The position numbers and the translations under genes were made by a program. From Thermoleophilia bacterium UBA6103 (GTDB lineage: Bacteria > Actinomycetota > Thermoleophilia > UBA2241): a stretch of 22,774 nt of DNA. Location: positions 53,373 to 76,146 of the forward strand of contig DIWP01000022.1 of NCBI GenBank assembly GCA_002423545.1. The letters are read 5' to 3'. Of this stretch, positions 15,949-22,774 are shown in pieces; within the stretch, counting starts at the first letter, position 1, and each line of letters starts with the position of its first letter. The notes under the pieces are model-generated. The model ran no database searches. It was not told where the DNA came from and was given only the letters and a program-made list of their open reading frames with translations.

Positions 15949-18690
15949 ATGGGCACACAAGCCGACACAGAGACGCAGACCGGCATCGACGATGCCGAGG
16001 TACGCCAGCCGGGCGAGGCGGCCGGCGCAGACGAAGCCGACCGAGAAGGGCGCGGCGCCGCTGACGCCCACGCTGATGCGCTCGATGACGATAGGCGCGC
16101 ACCGGTCGTAGCGGACCTCCCCATCACCGGCATGACGTGCGCCGCCTGCGTGGCGCGCAACGAGCGCACCCTGCGTGGGCTCAAGGGCGTGGCGAGCGCC
16201 GACGTCAACTTCGCCACCGAGCGGGCACGGGTCACGTACGATCCGCAGAAGCTCGCCTTCGACGACCTGATCGCCGCCGTGCGCGGCGGCGGCTACGACG
16301 TCGCCACTCAGACGCTCACTCTGCCGGTCGTGGGCATGACCTGCGCGAGCTGCGTGGCCCGGGTCGAGAAGGCGCTCAAGGCGGTGCCCGGCGTCGTGAG
16401 CGCCGCCGTCAACCTGGCCACCGAGAAGGCGACCGTCGAGATCGTCCCCACCCAGACCGACCGCGAGGCGCTTTCCGACGCCGTACGGGCGGCCGGCTAT
16501 CAGGTCGTCGACGAGGCGTCGGACGAGGCCGGCGCCGTGGACGCCGTCGATGCCGAGCAGGCGGCCCGCGACAAGGCCTACAGGACGCTGAAGCGCAAGG
16601 TCATCGTCGGCGCCGTCCTGAGCTTCATCGTCTTCCTCGGCAGCATGCACGAGTGGTTCCCGTTCCTGCCGATGTGGCTGCACGACCCGTACGTGCTCTG
16701 GGCCCTGGCCACGCCGGTCCAGTTCTGGGTCGGCTGGCAGTTCTACGTCGGCGCCGTCAAGGCCGCTCGCCACAAGACCACCGACATGAACACGCTCATC
16801 GCCCTGGGCTCCTCGGCGGCGTACTTCTACAGCGTCCTGGGTGTCGTGGCGCCGAGCCTGTTCCAGTACGAGGGTATCGGCGCGCCGATGTACTTCGACT
16901 CATCGGCGCTCATCATCACCCTGGTGCTGCTGGGGCGCATGCTGGAGGCGCGCGCCAAAGGTCAGACGTCCGAAGCCATCAAGAAGCTGATCGGCCTGCA
17001 GCCGAGGACGGCTCGAGTGCTGCGCGACGGCAACGAGAGCGACGTCCCGGTCGCCGACGTGGTGCCGGGCGACCTCGTGGTGGTACGACCCGGCGAGAAG
17101 CTGCCGGTCGACGGTGTGGTGGTGGAGGGCGGCTCGGCGGTCGACGAGTCGATGCTCACCGGCGAGCCGATACCGGTCGTCAAAGAGGCCGGCGCCGAGG
17201 TGATCGGCGCCACCGTCAACACCACCGGCTCGTTCACGTTCCGGGCCACCCGGGTCGGCAAGCAGACCGCCCTGGCGCAGATCGTCCGTCTGGTGCAGGA
17301 GGCGCAGGGCTCCAAGCCACCGATCGCCCGACTGGCCGACACGGTCGCGAGCTACTTTGTGCCGGCGGTCATCGCCGTGGCCACCGCGACGCTGCTCGCC
17401 TGGATCCTGTTCGGGCCCGAGCCGGCGCTCAACTACGCCCTGCTCAACTTCGTGGCCGTGCTGGTCATCGCGTGTCCCTGCGCGCTCGGCCTGGCCACGC
17501 CGACGGCCATCATGGTCGGTACCGGTCGCGGCGCCGAGAACGGTGTGCTCATCCGCAGCGGCGAGGCGCTGGAGACGGCGCACAAGCTCACCACCATCGT
17601 GCTCGACAAGACAGGTACGATCACCGAGGGCAAGCCGAGCGTCACCAATGTGATCGTCTTCGACGGGCGCTCCGCCGCCGCGCGCCACAGTGAGGACGAT
17701 GCCGCGGGTGAGGAGATCGTCACTCTCTCCGAGGACGAGCTGCTGCGCCTGGCGGCCGGCGCCGAGCGCGGCTCGGAGCACCCGCTCGGGGTGGCGATCG
17801 TGGCGGCGGCGCGGGAGCGCGGCATCGAGGTGCCGGACGCCGCGGACTTCACGTCCGTGACCGGCCGCGGCGTACGCGCGCGAGTAGACGACCGCGAGGT
17901 AGCGGTCGGCAGCGAGCGGATCCTCGGCGGAGACGACGGCGGCGGCCACGACGCAGCGGTCGGCGGTGCCATGGCGGTCGTCGACGGCGCCGTGACAGTC
18001 GACGGCGCCGTGACAGTCCACGGCACGAGCGGATCCCTGAACGGCCGCGTCACCGAGTTGCGCGCCGCCGGCAGGACGCCGATGTTCGTGGCGCTCGACG
18101 GCCGGCCGGCCGGCATCATCGCGGTGGCCGACGCGGTCAAGCCGGAGTCCTCGCGCGCCGTCGGCCGCCTCCGCGAGCTCGGACTCGAGGTCATCATGCT
18201 CACCGGCGACGCCCAGGCCACCGCCGAGGCGGTCGGCCGTCAGGTCGGCGTCGACCGCGTGGTGGCGGGCGTGCTGCCCGAGCAGAAGGCGGCCGAGATC
18301 ACGCGGCTGCAGCAGGAAGGCAAGCGTGTGGCCATGGTCGGCGACGGCATCAACGACGCCCCGGCGCTGGCCCAGGCAGACATCGGCATCGCCATCGGCA
18401 CCGGCACCGACGTGGCCATCGAGGCCGGCGACATCACCCTCATGTCGGGCGACCTCAACGGCGTGGTGACCGCCATCTCCCTCTCACGGCGGACCATGCG
18501 GACCATCCGTCAGAACCTCTTCTGGGCCTTCGCATACAACACGGCGCTCATCCCGCTGGCCGCCGGCGTGTTCTACCCGGCCTTCGGAATCCTGCTCAAC
18601 CCCATCTTCGCCGCCGCCGCCATGGGCCTCAGCTCCGTGACGGTGGTCAGCAACAGCCTGCGTCTGCGCCGCTTCAGGCCGGCTTCCTGA
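15949..18690 (+). CDS. copA: copper-translocating P1B-type ATPase
   Basis: Cu(I) export pump of the cytoplasmic membrane. Two N-terminal heavy-metal domains carry GMTCAAC (C64, C67) and GMTCASC (C132, C135). The transport-site motif CPC is at 509-511 (VIACPCALGLATPT), the phosphorylation site DKTGT is at D553, SEHPLG is the nucleotide-domain His motif, and GDGINDAPALAQADIGIAIG (from about 798) is the hinge. At 913 residues it is longer than typical CopA (about 750-800) because of a 60-residue acidic N-terminus and an insertion in the nucleotide-binding domain (about 660-700, after RILGG) that contains an 18-bp duplication. The start is ATG 15949, with no good ribosome site (GGGAA eleven bases away, inside the inverted repeat); a leaderless or repeat-controlled start is possible. 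Two hairpins follow its stop. Confidence 0.96.
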   Translation: MGTQADTETQTGIDDAEVRQPGEAAGADEADREGRGAADAHADALDDDRRAPVVADLPITGMTCAACVARNERTLRGLKGVASADVNFATERARVTYDPQKLAFDDLIAAVRGGGYDVATQTLTLPVVGMTCASCVARVEKALKAVPGVVSAAVNLATEKATVEIVPTQTDREALSDAVRAAGYQVVDEASDEAGAVDAVDAEQAARDKAYRTLKRKVIVGAVLSFIVFLGSMHEWFPFLPMWLHDPYVLWALATPVQFWVGWQFYVGAVKAARHKTTDMNTLIALGSSAAYFYSVLGVVAPSLFQYEGIGAPMYFDSSALIITLVLLGRMLEARAKGQTSEAIKKLIGLQPRTARVLRDGNESDVPVADVVPGDLVVVRPGEKLPVDGVVVEGGSAVDESMLTGEPIPVVKEAGAEVIGATVNTTGSFTFRATRVGKQTALAQIVRLVQEAQGSKPPIARLADTVASYFVPAVIAVATATLLAWILFGPEPALNYALLNFVAVLVIACPCALGLATPTAIMVGTGRGAENGVLIRSGEALETAHKLTTIVLDKTGTITEGKPSVTNVIVFDGRSAAARHSEDDAAGEEIVTLSEDELLRLAAGAERGSEHPLGVAIVAAARERGIEVPDAADFTSVTGRGVRARVDDREVAVGSERILGGDDGGGHDAAVGGAMAVVDGAVTVDGAVTVHGTSGSLNGRVTELRAAGRTPMFVALDGRPAGIIAVADAVKPESSRAVGRLRELGLEVIMLTGDAQATAEAVGRQVGVDRVVAGVLPEQKAAEITRLQQEGKRVAMVGDGINDAPALAQADIGIAIGTGTDVAIEAGDITLMSGDLNGVVTAISLSRRTMRTIRQNLFWAFAYNTALIPLAAGVFYPAFGILLNPIFAAAAMGLSSVTVVSNSLRLRRFRPAS
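17980..18015 (+). repeat. perfect 18-bp tandem repeat, 2 copies, in copA
   Basis: GTCGACGGCGCCGTGACA occurs at 17980-17997 and 17998-18015, encoding VDGAVT twice, inside an insertion of the nucleotide-binding domain. Confidence 0.95.
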
Positions 18691-18702
18691 GCCGTGCTGA
18701 GC

Positions 18703-18719
18703 GCCGCCCGCAGGGCGGC
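18703..18719. terminator. hairpin after copA (first)
   Basis: GCCGCCC (18703-18709), loop GCA and GGGCGGC (18713-18719) start 13 bases after the copA stop. There is no U-tract. Confidence 0.5.
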
Positions 18720-18725
18720 CCACAC

Positions 18726-18758
18726 GACGGAGGGCGGCCCTCCGGACCGCCCTCCGTC
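18726..18758. terminator. hairpin after copA (second, 12-bp perfect stem)
   Basis: GACGGAGGGCGG (18726-18737) and CCGCCCTCCGTC (18747-18758) pair perfectly around a 9-base loop. The site is symmetric, so it could stop transcripts from either side. There is no U-tract, as is common in very GC-rich actinobacteria. Confidence 0.65.
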
Positions 18759-19197
18759 AACAGGCTTCTACTCTGTCGTTCCTCGTCCATGGCTCGTCGG
18801 CCTACCTGCGACGAGCCCGTGCCAGTCTCCCGGCATGCGTGAAGGGGACCCATCCCATCGGTCACACCTCCTCCCATCCATCGCGGTCCGCAAAGACCTT
18901 GGTGTCGGTCGCCATCCGGCGGCGGACTCAGCCCTTCTTCGTGTTGTACATGTCGTACAAAGACACGAGAGGCGCCATCGCCCGCCACCGTTCCTGATGA
19001 GCCGAAGAGCATCGGGCAGATCTCTCATCTGTCCTGCTCGTGCTCCCTGATCCTATTATCACCATCGCGGCAGTGGAAAAAACCTCGCTGCACCTTGCCG
19101 CGTGACGTTGGCCACACTGGACAACATCGCCCGCCTTCCTGTGCCAAGCACGGCACCTGCCGGCGATTGCCGACCGCGACCGGCTCTGGGAGCATGA
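18759..19197. other. gene-poor, structured region between copA and the QueG-like gene
   Basis: No convincing gene. A perfect 9-bp stem GGCTCGTCG (18791-18799) / CGACGAGCC (18809-18817) stands here. A relatively AT-rich patch (about 19045-19085) includes TATTAT (19054-19059, + strand); read on the minus strand this patch gives GATAAT with TTTTTT 16 bases upstream, a weak promoter-like pair. Minus-strand frames downstream are short: an 86-codon frame (19028-18768) with random-looking composition, and, in another frame, segments of 16, about 17 and 18 codons separated by stops (MAPLVSLYDMYNTKKG; MATDTKVFADRDGWEEV; MGWVPFTHAGRLARARRR, the last with GGAGGAGG before its ATG). This may be a small decayed gene, tiny peptides or a structured RNA; I cannot decide. 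Confidence 0.3.
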
Positions 19198-19362
19198 GAG
19201 TCGACGGCGCCTCGCGATCGGCCGTCGCACGACGACAGGCCCATCGCTTGCGACACACAGACCAGGACGGTAAGCATCCGCCTCGACCGCAATACCATCG
19301 GGCACCTGCTCCGAGCGCACGGCATCAACGCCTGGGGCGTCGCCGATAACCGCGACCACGGA

Positions 19363-19977
19363 TTGCCGCTGTCGCCGCAGCTGCCCACGGCGATAGTCGT
19401 GATGCGGCGCCTCAGCCCCGCGGCTCTCAGAGACCTCGAGCACGGCCCCACCGCCGCCTACTACGAGGAGTACCGGCTTCTCAACCGTGAGCTGGCCGAG
19501 ACGGTGACCGAGCTGGCGGCAACGGTGCGCGAGCACCGGCATGAGGCCATCGCCATCGAGCCGACCAGCAATGACGCCACCGCCGCCGAACCGCTCTACT
19601 CGCACAAGTCGGCGGCGACCCGGGCCGGCCTGGGCTGGATCGGCAAGACGGGGCTGTTCGTCTCCGCAGAGCTGGGCCCCGCCGTCCGCCTGGCCAGCGT
19701 CTTCACCGATCTGGAGCTGACGAGCGGGCACCCTGTCGTGTCGGGACGCTGCGGCGACTGCCGGCGCTGCGTCGATGCCTGTCCGGCGCAGGCCGGCCGC
19801 GATGTCTGCTGGTCGGCCGGTATGCCGCGCGATCAGATCCTCGACGCCGCCGCCTGCGAGCGCCACATGGCGCAGACCTCGACGCGCTTCAACGGCAGCA
19901 TCTGCGGCATCTGCATCGCGGTCTGCCCCTATACCGAGGCCGTCCTGCGTCACGGGCGCGAGAGCGCGTCGGCCTGA
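19363..19977 (+). CDS. QueG-like double [4Fe-4S] cluster protein, start unresolved
   Basis: Iron-sulfur protein related to epoxyqueuosine reductase and similar corrinoid/4Fe-4S reductases. Hallmarks are SHKSAATRAGLGWIGKTGLFVS, the first cluster CGDCRRCVDACPAQAG and the second CGICIAVCPY with additional Cys upstream (DVCWSAG, AAACERH). It is much shorter than QueG (over 300 residues) and lacks the C-terminal part, so the substrate is unknown. The first ATG/GTG/TTG in frame is the TTG at 19363 (no ribosome site). However, the frame is open from 19198, and residues coded from about 19276 (IRLDRNTIGHLLRAHGINAW, then GVADN) look like the genuine family N-terminus. AGGA (19264-19267) lies eight bases before an ATC at 19276. 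Either a rare start codon, a start lost by mutation or a sequence error is involved. It is convergent with the next gene. Confidence 0.65.
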   Translation: MPLSPQLPTAIVVMRRLSPAALRDLEHGPTAAYYEEYRLLNRELAETVTELAATVREHRHEAIAIEPTSNDATAAEPLYSHKSAATRAGLGWIGKTGLFVSAELGPAVRLASVFTDLELTSGHPVVSGRCGDCRRCVDACPAQAGRDVCWSAGMPRDQILDAAACERHMAQTSTRFNGSICGICIAVCPYTEAVLRHGRESASA

Positions 19978-19987
19978 CGGCGGCCGG

Positions 19988-20005
19988 CGCCGCGTCCGCG
20001 CGGCG
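19988..20005. terminator. hairpin between convergent genes
   Basis: CGCCGCG (19988-19994), tetraloop TCCG and CGCGGCG (19999-20005) lie in the 60-base gap between two genes ending toward each other. This position fits a shared terminator; there is no U-tract. Confidence 0.5.
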
Positions 20006-20037
20006 GGCGTCACCCTGGCGGCCGGCGTCGCGTCGGC

Positions 20038-21378
20038 TCAGCGGACGATGAGCGTGGTGGCGCCGCGCTTCACCTGCGCATTGCCGGACGCGTCGCGCGC
20101 GAGGACCTGGAAGCGGTAGCGGCCGCGAGGCAGCGTGCAGCGCCAACTGACCGACTGCAGCGATCCGGTCGCCCGCCGGCCGAGCCACAGCGTCGTCTTG
20201 ACCCGTCCGCGCCGATCGACGATGCGCACGCTGACGAGCGCCGTGGCGCTGACGTCATCGGTGACACGGAAGCGCAGGCGGACGCTGCGTCCGCGGCGCA
20301 CGGCGGCGCGACGCGGCGCGTACGTCTGCGGCCCGACGACGTCGGGCGGGCGGGCGTCGCCCTTCCACTCGTGGTAGGCGGCGTTGAGAAGCGGCAGGAG
20401 CTCCGCCGTCGCCTTGCGGTCGCCGGCCCGGTTCGGATGATCGTCGCCGCCGGCGCTGGGATACGCCAGCGTGCTGCGGCCGCCGGCCGACCGGTGCTGC
20501 ACGCGGCCGTTCCACATCCGGTGGTGGTGTCCGCCGCTGCGACCCAGGTCGTCGACGCTCGCGCGGCCGCCGTTGCTCGTCAGCACCGTGAAGTAGTCGA
20601 AGACGAAGACGTTGCGGTGCGGATACGCGTCGAGCCAGTCGTCGACCAGCCAGTCGGCGAAGGCACGCGCGCTGCCCGCCGCCGTCAGATGCTGCATCGG
20701 CGGCGCCACGACGACCACGAAGAGCTGCTCCTGGTGGGCGCCGAAGTAGTGGAGCAGGTCCAGGTAGATGCCTTTGGCGTTGGCGACGGTGAAGTCGCCG
20801 CCGCCGCAGGCCTGCCCGCGCAGCGGATTGGACCCGATGGCCGGCGGCGGCGCCGAAGCGCTGCCGCGCAGATCGGAGTTGGGGAAGCAGCTCTTGAACA
20901 TCACGATCTCGTTGCGGCCCCCGGGATCGGCGCGGCGGGAGTAGGAGCACGAGCGCTCGCTCCACGTCGCCAGCGCCGCCTGATAGAGCGCCGCGTCGGG
21001 CCCCCGGAACCACGTCCACCAGTCGCCGATGTCGGTCGTGCTGCCGATCGGCTCACCGCGGCTTGACGGAAGGTCGGCCGGGCGGCCGTCGCTGCCCCAG
21101 CCGTAGGTAGTGTCGCTGACGAAGTAGCGCTCGTCGCGCAGCGCCCGGCCCAGTCCGCCGTGGCCGTCGGCCAGCCACTGCTCGCCGGTCGAGTGATGGA
21201 TGAAGACGAGCTTGACCGGCGTACTCGGCGGCCGTGTGTCGAGGGCCGCGGCACGGTCCGGCAGGCAGGCGCCGAGCAGCATGACCGCGGCGGCGATGGT
21301 CGTCGCGACCGCCACGCCGGCCCTCGCCGTGACCGTCCGGATGGTCATGGTGGAGAAGGACTCGCTCAGGGCCACCAT
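20038..21378 (-). CDS. exported SGNH-like protein with C-terminal Ig-like (FlgD-type) domain
   Basis: A 446-residue exported protein, probably a lipoprotein (LLGAC, Cys 38; cleavage at AAA before LDT is the alternative). VKLVFIHHSTGEQWLADGHGG opens the domain. DIGDWWTWFRGP, EIVMFKSCFPNSDL and a late DDHPNRAG (D313, H314) recall SGNH-hydrolase blocks, with Ser 63 (HHSTG) as possible nucleophile and Asp/His in the DxxHP-like block. This is inference from pattern, and no substrate is known; a cell-surface polysaccharide esterase is one possibility. The C-terminal 90 residues (RRGRSVRLRFRVTDD...GRYRFQVLARDASGN) match the FlgD Ig-like fold seen in actinobacterial surface proteins. The start at ATG 21378 is set by GGAGG five bases upstream; ATGs at 21390 and further out lack a site. 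Confidence 0.72.
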   Translation of the reverse strand: MVALSESFSTMTIRTVTARAGVAVATTIAAAVMLLGACLPDRAAALDTRPPSTPVKLVFIHHSTGEQWLADGHGGLGRALRDERYFVSDTTYGWGSDGRPADLPSSRGEPIGSTTDIGDWWTWFRGPDAALYQAALATWSERSCSYSRRADPGGRNEIVMFKSCFPNSDLRGSASAPPPAIGSNPLRGQACGGGDFTVANAKGIYLDLLHYFGAHQEQLFVVVVAPPMQHLTAAGSARAFADWLVDDWLDAYPHRNVFVFDYFTVLTSNGGRASVDDLGRSGGHHHRMWNGRVQHRSAGGRSTLAYPSAGGDDHPNRAGDRKATAELLPLLNAAYHEWKGDARPPDVVGPQTYAPRRAAVRRGRSVRLRFRVTDDVSATALVSVRIVDRRGRVKTTLWLGRRATGSLQSVSWRCTLPRGRYRFQVLARDASGNAQVKRGATTLIVR

Positions 21379-21495
21379 TCTCACCTCCATGTGCCGACGC
21401 CCGCTGCTGGTCGCGTCGGGCTGTGCGCCTAGCGCGACCCGCAACGGGCGTCCGTCACAGGCTCCAGCCCTTTCATCGGCCGGCGCCCCGGGGGC

Positions 21496-22491
21496 TCAAG
21501 CGAGGTCCGTAGCCGAGCCGGACGACGGACCGTCCACCGCCGGCGGCGGCGCGTCGGTGCGGCCGCACGCGATCAGCGTGCAGACCGGCTCGCCGCCCTC
21601 GGTCTCGAGCTGCAGCGTGCTGTGATCGATCCCGAACTCGTCGCGCAGCAGCCCGGCCGCCGCGCAGCGACAGCACTCGCCGTCGGCCTGCCGGTCCACG
21701 ATCAGATGGGCCGAGAGCGCCGGGAACCCCGATGTGATGGTCCACGCATGCAGATCGTGCAGGTCGACGACACCGGGGACGGCCCGCAGCCGAGCTTCCA
21801 GATCGGCCATGTCCAGGCCGGCCGGGGCGCCCTCGAGCAGGATGTGCACCGACTCCCGCAGCACCGCCCAGGCGCTGCCCAGGATCAGCAGACCGATGAG
21901 CACGCTGGCCAGCGGATCCGCGTACAGCCAGCCGGTCGTCATGATCACCGCGGCGGCGGCCAGCGTACCGACCGAGCCCGCCAGGTCCCCGAGGATGTGG
22001 CGGAAGGCGGCTTCCATGTTGAGGTTGCCGCGCCGCGGGCCGAGCAGGACCAGCGCCGCCGCCACGTTCACCAGCAGGCCGATGCCGGCGACCAGCAGCA
22101 TCCAGCCACCGAGCACCTCGGGCGGCTCGCGCAGACGCCGGGCGGCCTCCACGAAGATCCAGATCGAGACGCCGACCAGCCCGGCGCCGTTGGCCAGCGC
22201 CGCCAGCACCTCGGCTCGCTTGAAGCCGAACGAGCGCTGCGGCGTGGCCGGCTTGCCGGCCAGCCACACGGCCACCAGCGCCAGGCCCAGCGAGACGTTG
22301 TCCGAGAGCATGTGCCCGGCGTCGGCCAGCAGCGCCAGGCTGCCGGTGAGGATGCCGGCCACGACCTCCACCGCCGTGTACGACGCCGTGAGCGTGAGCG
22401 CGACGATCAGCGCCCGGCGTCGAGTCGCAGGGTCTGCGACGCCTGCCGCTGCGTGTGCGTGCGAGCCATGAGCATCGTGAGCGTGCGCCAT
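21496..22491 (-). CDS. cation diffusion facilitator (CDF) family metal exporter, zinc type
   Basis: A 331-residue proton-coupled divalent metal exporter (CzcD/ZitB-like, likely Zn, possibly Cd or Co) of the cytoplasmic membrane. A His-rich N-terminus (MAHAHDAHGSHAHA) precedes six predicted membrane segments. The metal-site motifs are ADAGHMLSD (H60 and D64) and HILGD (H165, D169), the HxxxD pairs typical of zinc CDFs. A cytoplasmic ferredoxin-like domain (VPGVVDLHDLHAW) with C-terminal His and Cys (DGECCRCAA) follows. The start is ATG 22491 with GAGGTG just upstream; an in-frame GTG at 22497 is less likely. A strong hairpin precedes it, so it does not read through from the SPFH gene. The SGNH-like gene begins 117 bases downstream on the same strand. 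Confidence 0.94.
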   Translation of the reverse strand: MAHAHDAHGSHAHAAAGVADPATRRRALIVALTLTASYTAVEVVAGILTGSLALLADAGHMLSDNVSLGLALVAVWLAGKPATPQRSFGFKRAEVLAALANGAGLVGVSIWIFVEAARRLREPPEVLGGWMLLVAGIGLLVNVAAALVLLGPRRGNLNMEAAFRHILGDLAGSVGTLAAAAVIMTTGWLYADPLASVLIGLLILGSAWAVLRESVHILLEGAPAGLDMADLEARLRAVPGVVDLHDLHAWTITSGFPALSAHLIVDRQADGECCRCAAAGLLRDEFGIDHSTLQLETEGGEPVCTLIACGRTDAPPPAVDGPSSGSATDLA

Positions 22492-22509
22492 CGGCACCTC
22501 GTATGAAGA

Positions 22510-22548
22510 GCGGGGGGGCGGGGCGGTACCACCGCCCCGCCCCCCCGC
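22510..22548 (-). terminator. 18-bp perfect G/C hairpin after the SPFH gene
   Basis: GCGGGGGGGCGGGGCGGT (22510-22527), loop ACC and its exact complement (22531-22548) form an unusually stable stem between the SPFH-like gene and the CDF gene, both on the minus strand. It most likely terminates the SPFH transcript; there is no U-tract. Confidence 0.75.
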
Positions 22549-22616
22549 GACCTACCTCACTCCGGCCGGCGGATGACCGGCGACCGGCTGCACGGTGCGC
22601 CGCCCATCCACGGCCG

Positions 22617-22774
22617 TCACTCGCCCTTGCCGACCTTCACCGGCGTCACACCGGCCAGGTCGCCGATGACGTTCACCAGCTCGGCGCCCTCCGGCACGAT
22701 GACCTTGGCGTTCTGCCAGAGGCTCTTCTCGACGGTCTCGAGCCGCTTGAGCAGCTGGGCGTTGCCGACGAAGT
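22617..22774 (-). CDS. SPFH/band-7 domain protein, C-terminal end only
   Basis: The last 52 codons of a gene that enters from the right edge on the minus strand. The residues FVGNAQLLKRLETVEKSL, then NAKVIVPEGAELVNVIGDLAG and VTPVKVGKGE match the C-terminal end of SPFH (stomatin/prohibitin/flotillin-like) proteins, whose tails typically read VxxxSxLVNVIGxxAG. Such membrane-scaffold proteins often partner with membrane proteases. Only the tail is visible, so the assignment rests on one motif. The stop is TGA at 22619-22617. Confidence 0.6.
   Translation of the reverse strand, partial: FVGNAQLLKRLETVEKSLWQNAKVIVPEGAELVNVIGDLAGVTPVKVGKGE

Noticed and set aside
15451..16773. 440-codon minus-strand frame under the SHOCT and copA genes
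   Set aside because: It is antisense to two well-supported genes, has no ribosome site and shows shadow-type composition.
18768..19028. 86-codon minus-strand gene after copA
   Set aside because: Composition looks random (Arg/Cys/Thr-rich), the ribosome site is weak and there is no family resemblance. It is mentioned only within the intergenic description.

Overview
The window is uniformly GC-rich (roughly 70% or more by eye). It has strong GC bias at wobble positions, frequent GTG/TTG starts and good Shine-Dalgarno sites. Together with the gene families present (DnaE2-type polymerase, a PilB ATPase with receiver and MshEN domains, SHOCT, SWIM and C39-like secreted proteins, an FlgD/Ig-tailed SGNH-like lipoprotein), this suggests a chromosomal segment of a deep-branching actinobacterium (Thermoleophilia- or Geothermincolia-like). 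That assignment is inference. I see no IS element, phage gene, tRNA, rRNA or CRISPR array.

Layout: 2-2857 (+) is the C-terminal part of a DnaE2-type DNA polymerase III alpha subunit, swollen by low-complexity insertions. 2962-3694 (+) holds two tandem paralogous SWIM zinc-finger proteins. 3756-5519 (-) is an M48/HtpX-like membrane metalloprotease with two C-terminal zinc ribbons. 5708-6421 (-) is a class I glutamine amidotransferase, divergent from a CinA N-domain protein (6642-7589, +). 7631-9509 (-) is a biotin carboxylase overlapping a GNAT acetyltransferase. Divergent from it is a type IV pilus assembly ATPase (9693-12107, +) with an N-terminal receiver-like domain, followed by a degenerate SDH/ClpP-fold membrane protein (12215-12919, +). 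That gene collides tail to tail with a lipoprotein/C39-like secreted peptidase operon (14998-12830, -). A SHOCT membrane protein (15315-15782, +) and a copper P-type ATPase (15949-18690, +) with an operator-like inverted repeat follow. About 600 bp of structured, gene-poor DNA comes next, then a short QueG-like double [4Fe-4S] protein with no normal start codon (open 19198-19977, +), an SGNH-like lipoprotein (20038-21378, -), a CDF zinc-type exporter (21496-22491, -) and the 3' end of an SPFH/band-7 gene (22617-22774, -).

Functional themes: metal efflux (CopA, CDF), envelope proteolysis and quality control (M48 protease, SPFH protein, SDH-like protein, C39 peptidase), type IV pili with probable second-messenger and receiver input, and mutagenic repair. 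The genes look like independent housekeeping and envelope units rather than one island.

The most unusual window-wide property is a set of short, near-identical tandem duplications (15-42 bp, nearly all with periods divisible by three). They expand linkers in at least five genes (polymerase, M48 protease, PilB, lipoprotein, CopA) and also sit in intergenic DNA. Other points worth a second look are an AT-rich palindromic insertion inside the polymerase, a stop-codon-loss-like tail on the SDH-like gene, and the start-less QueG-like gene.
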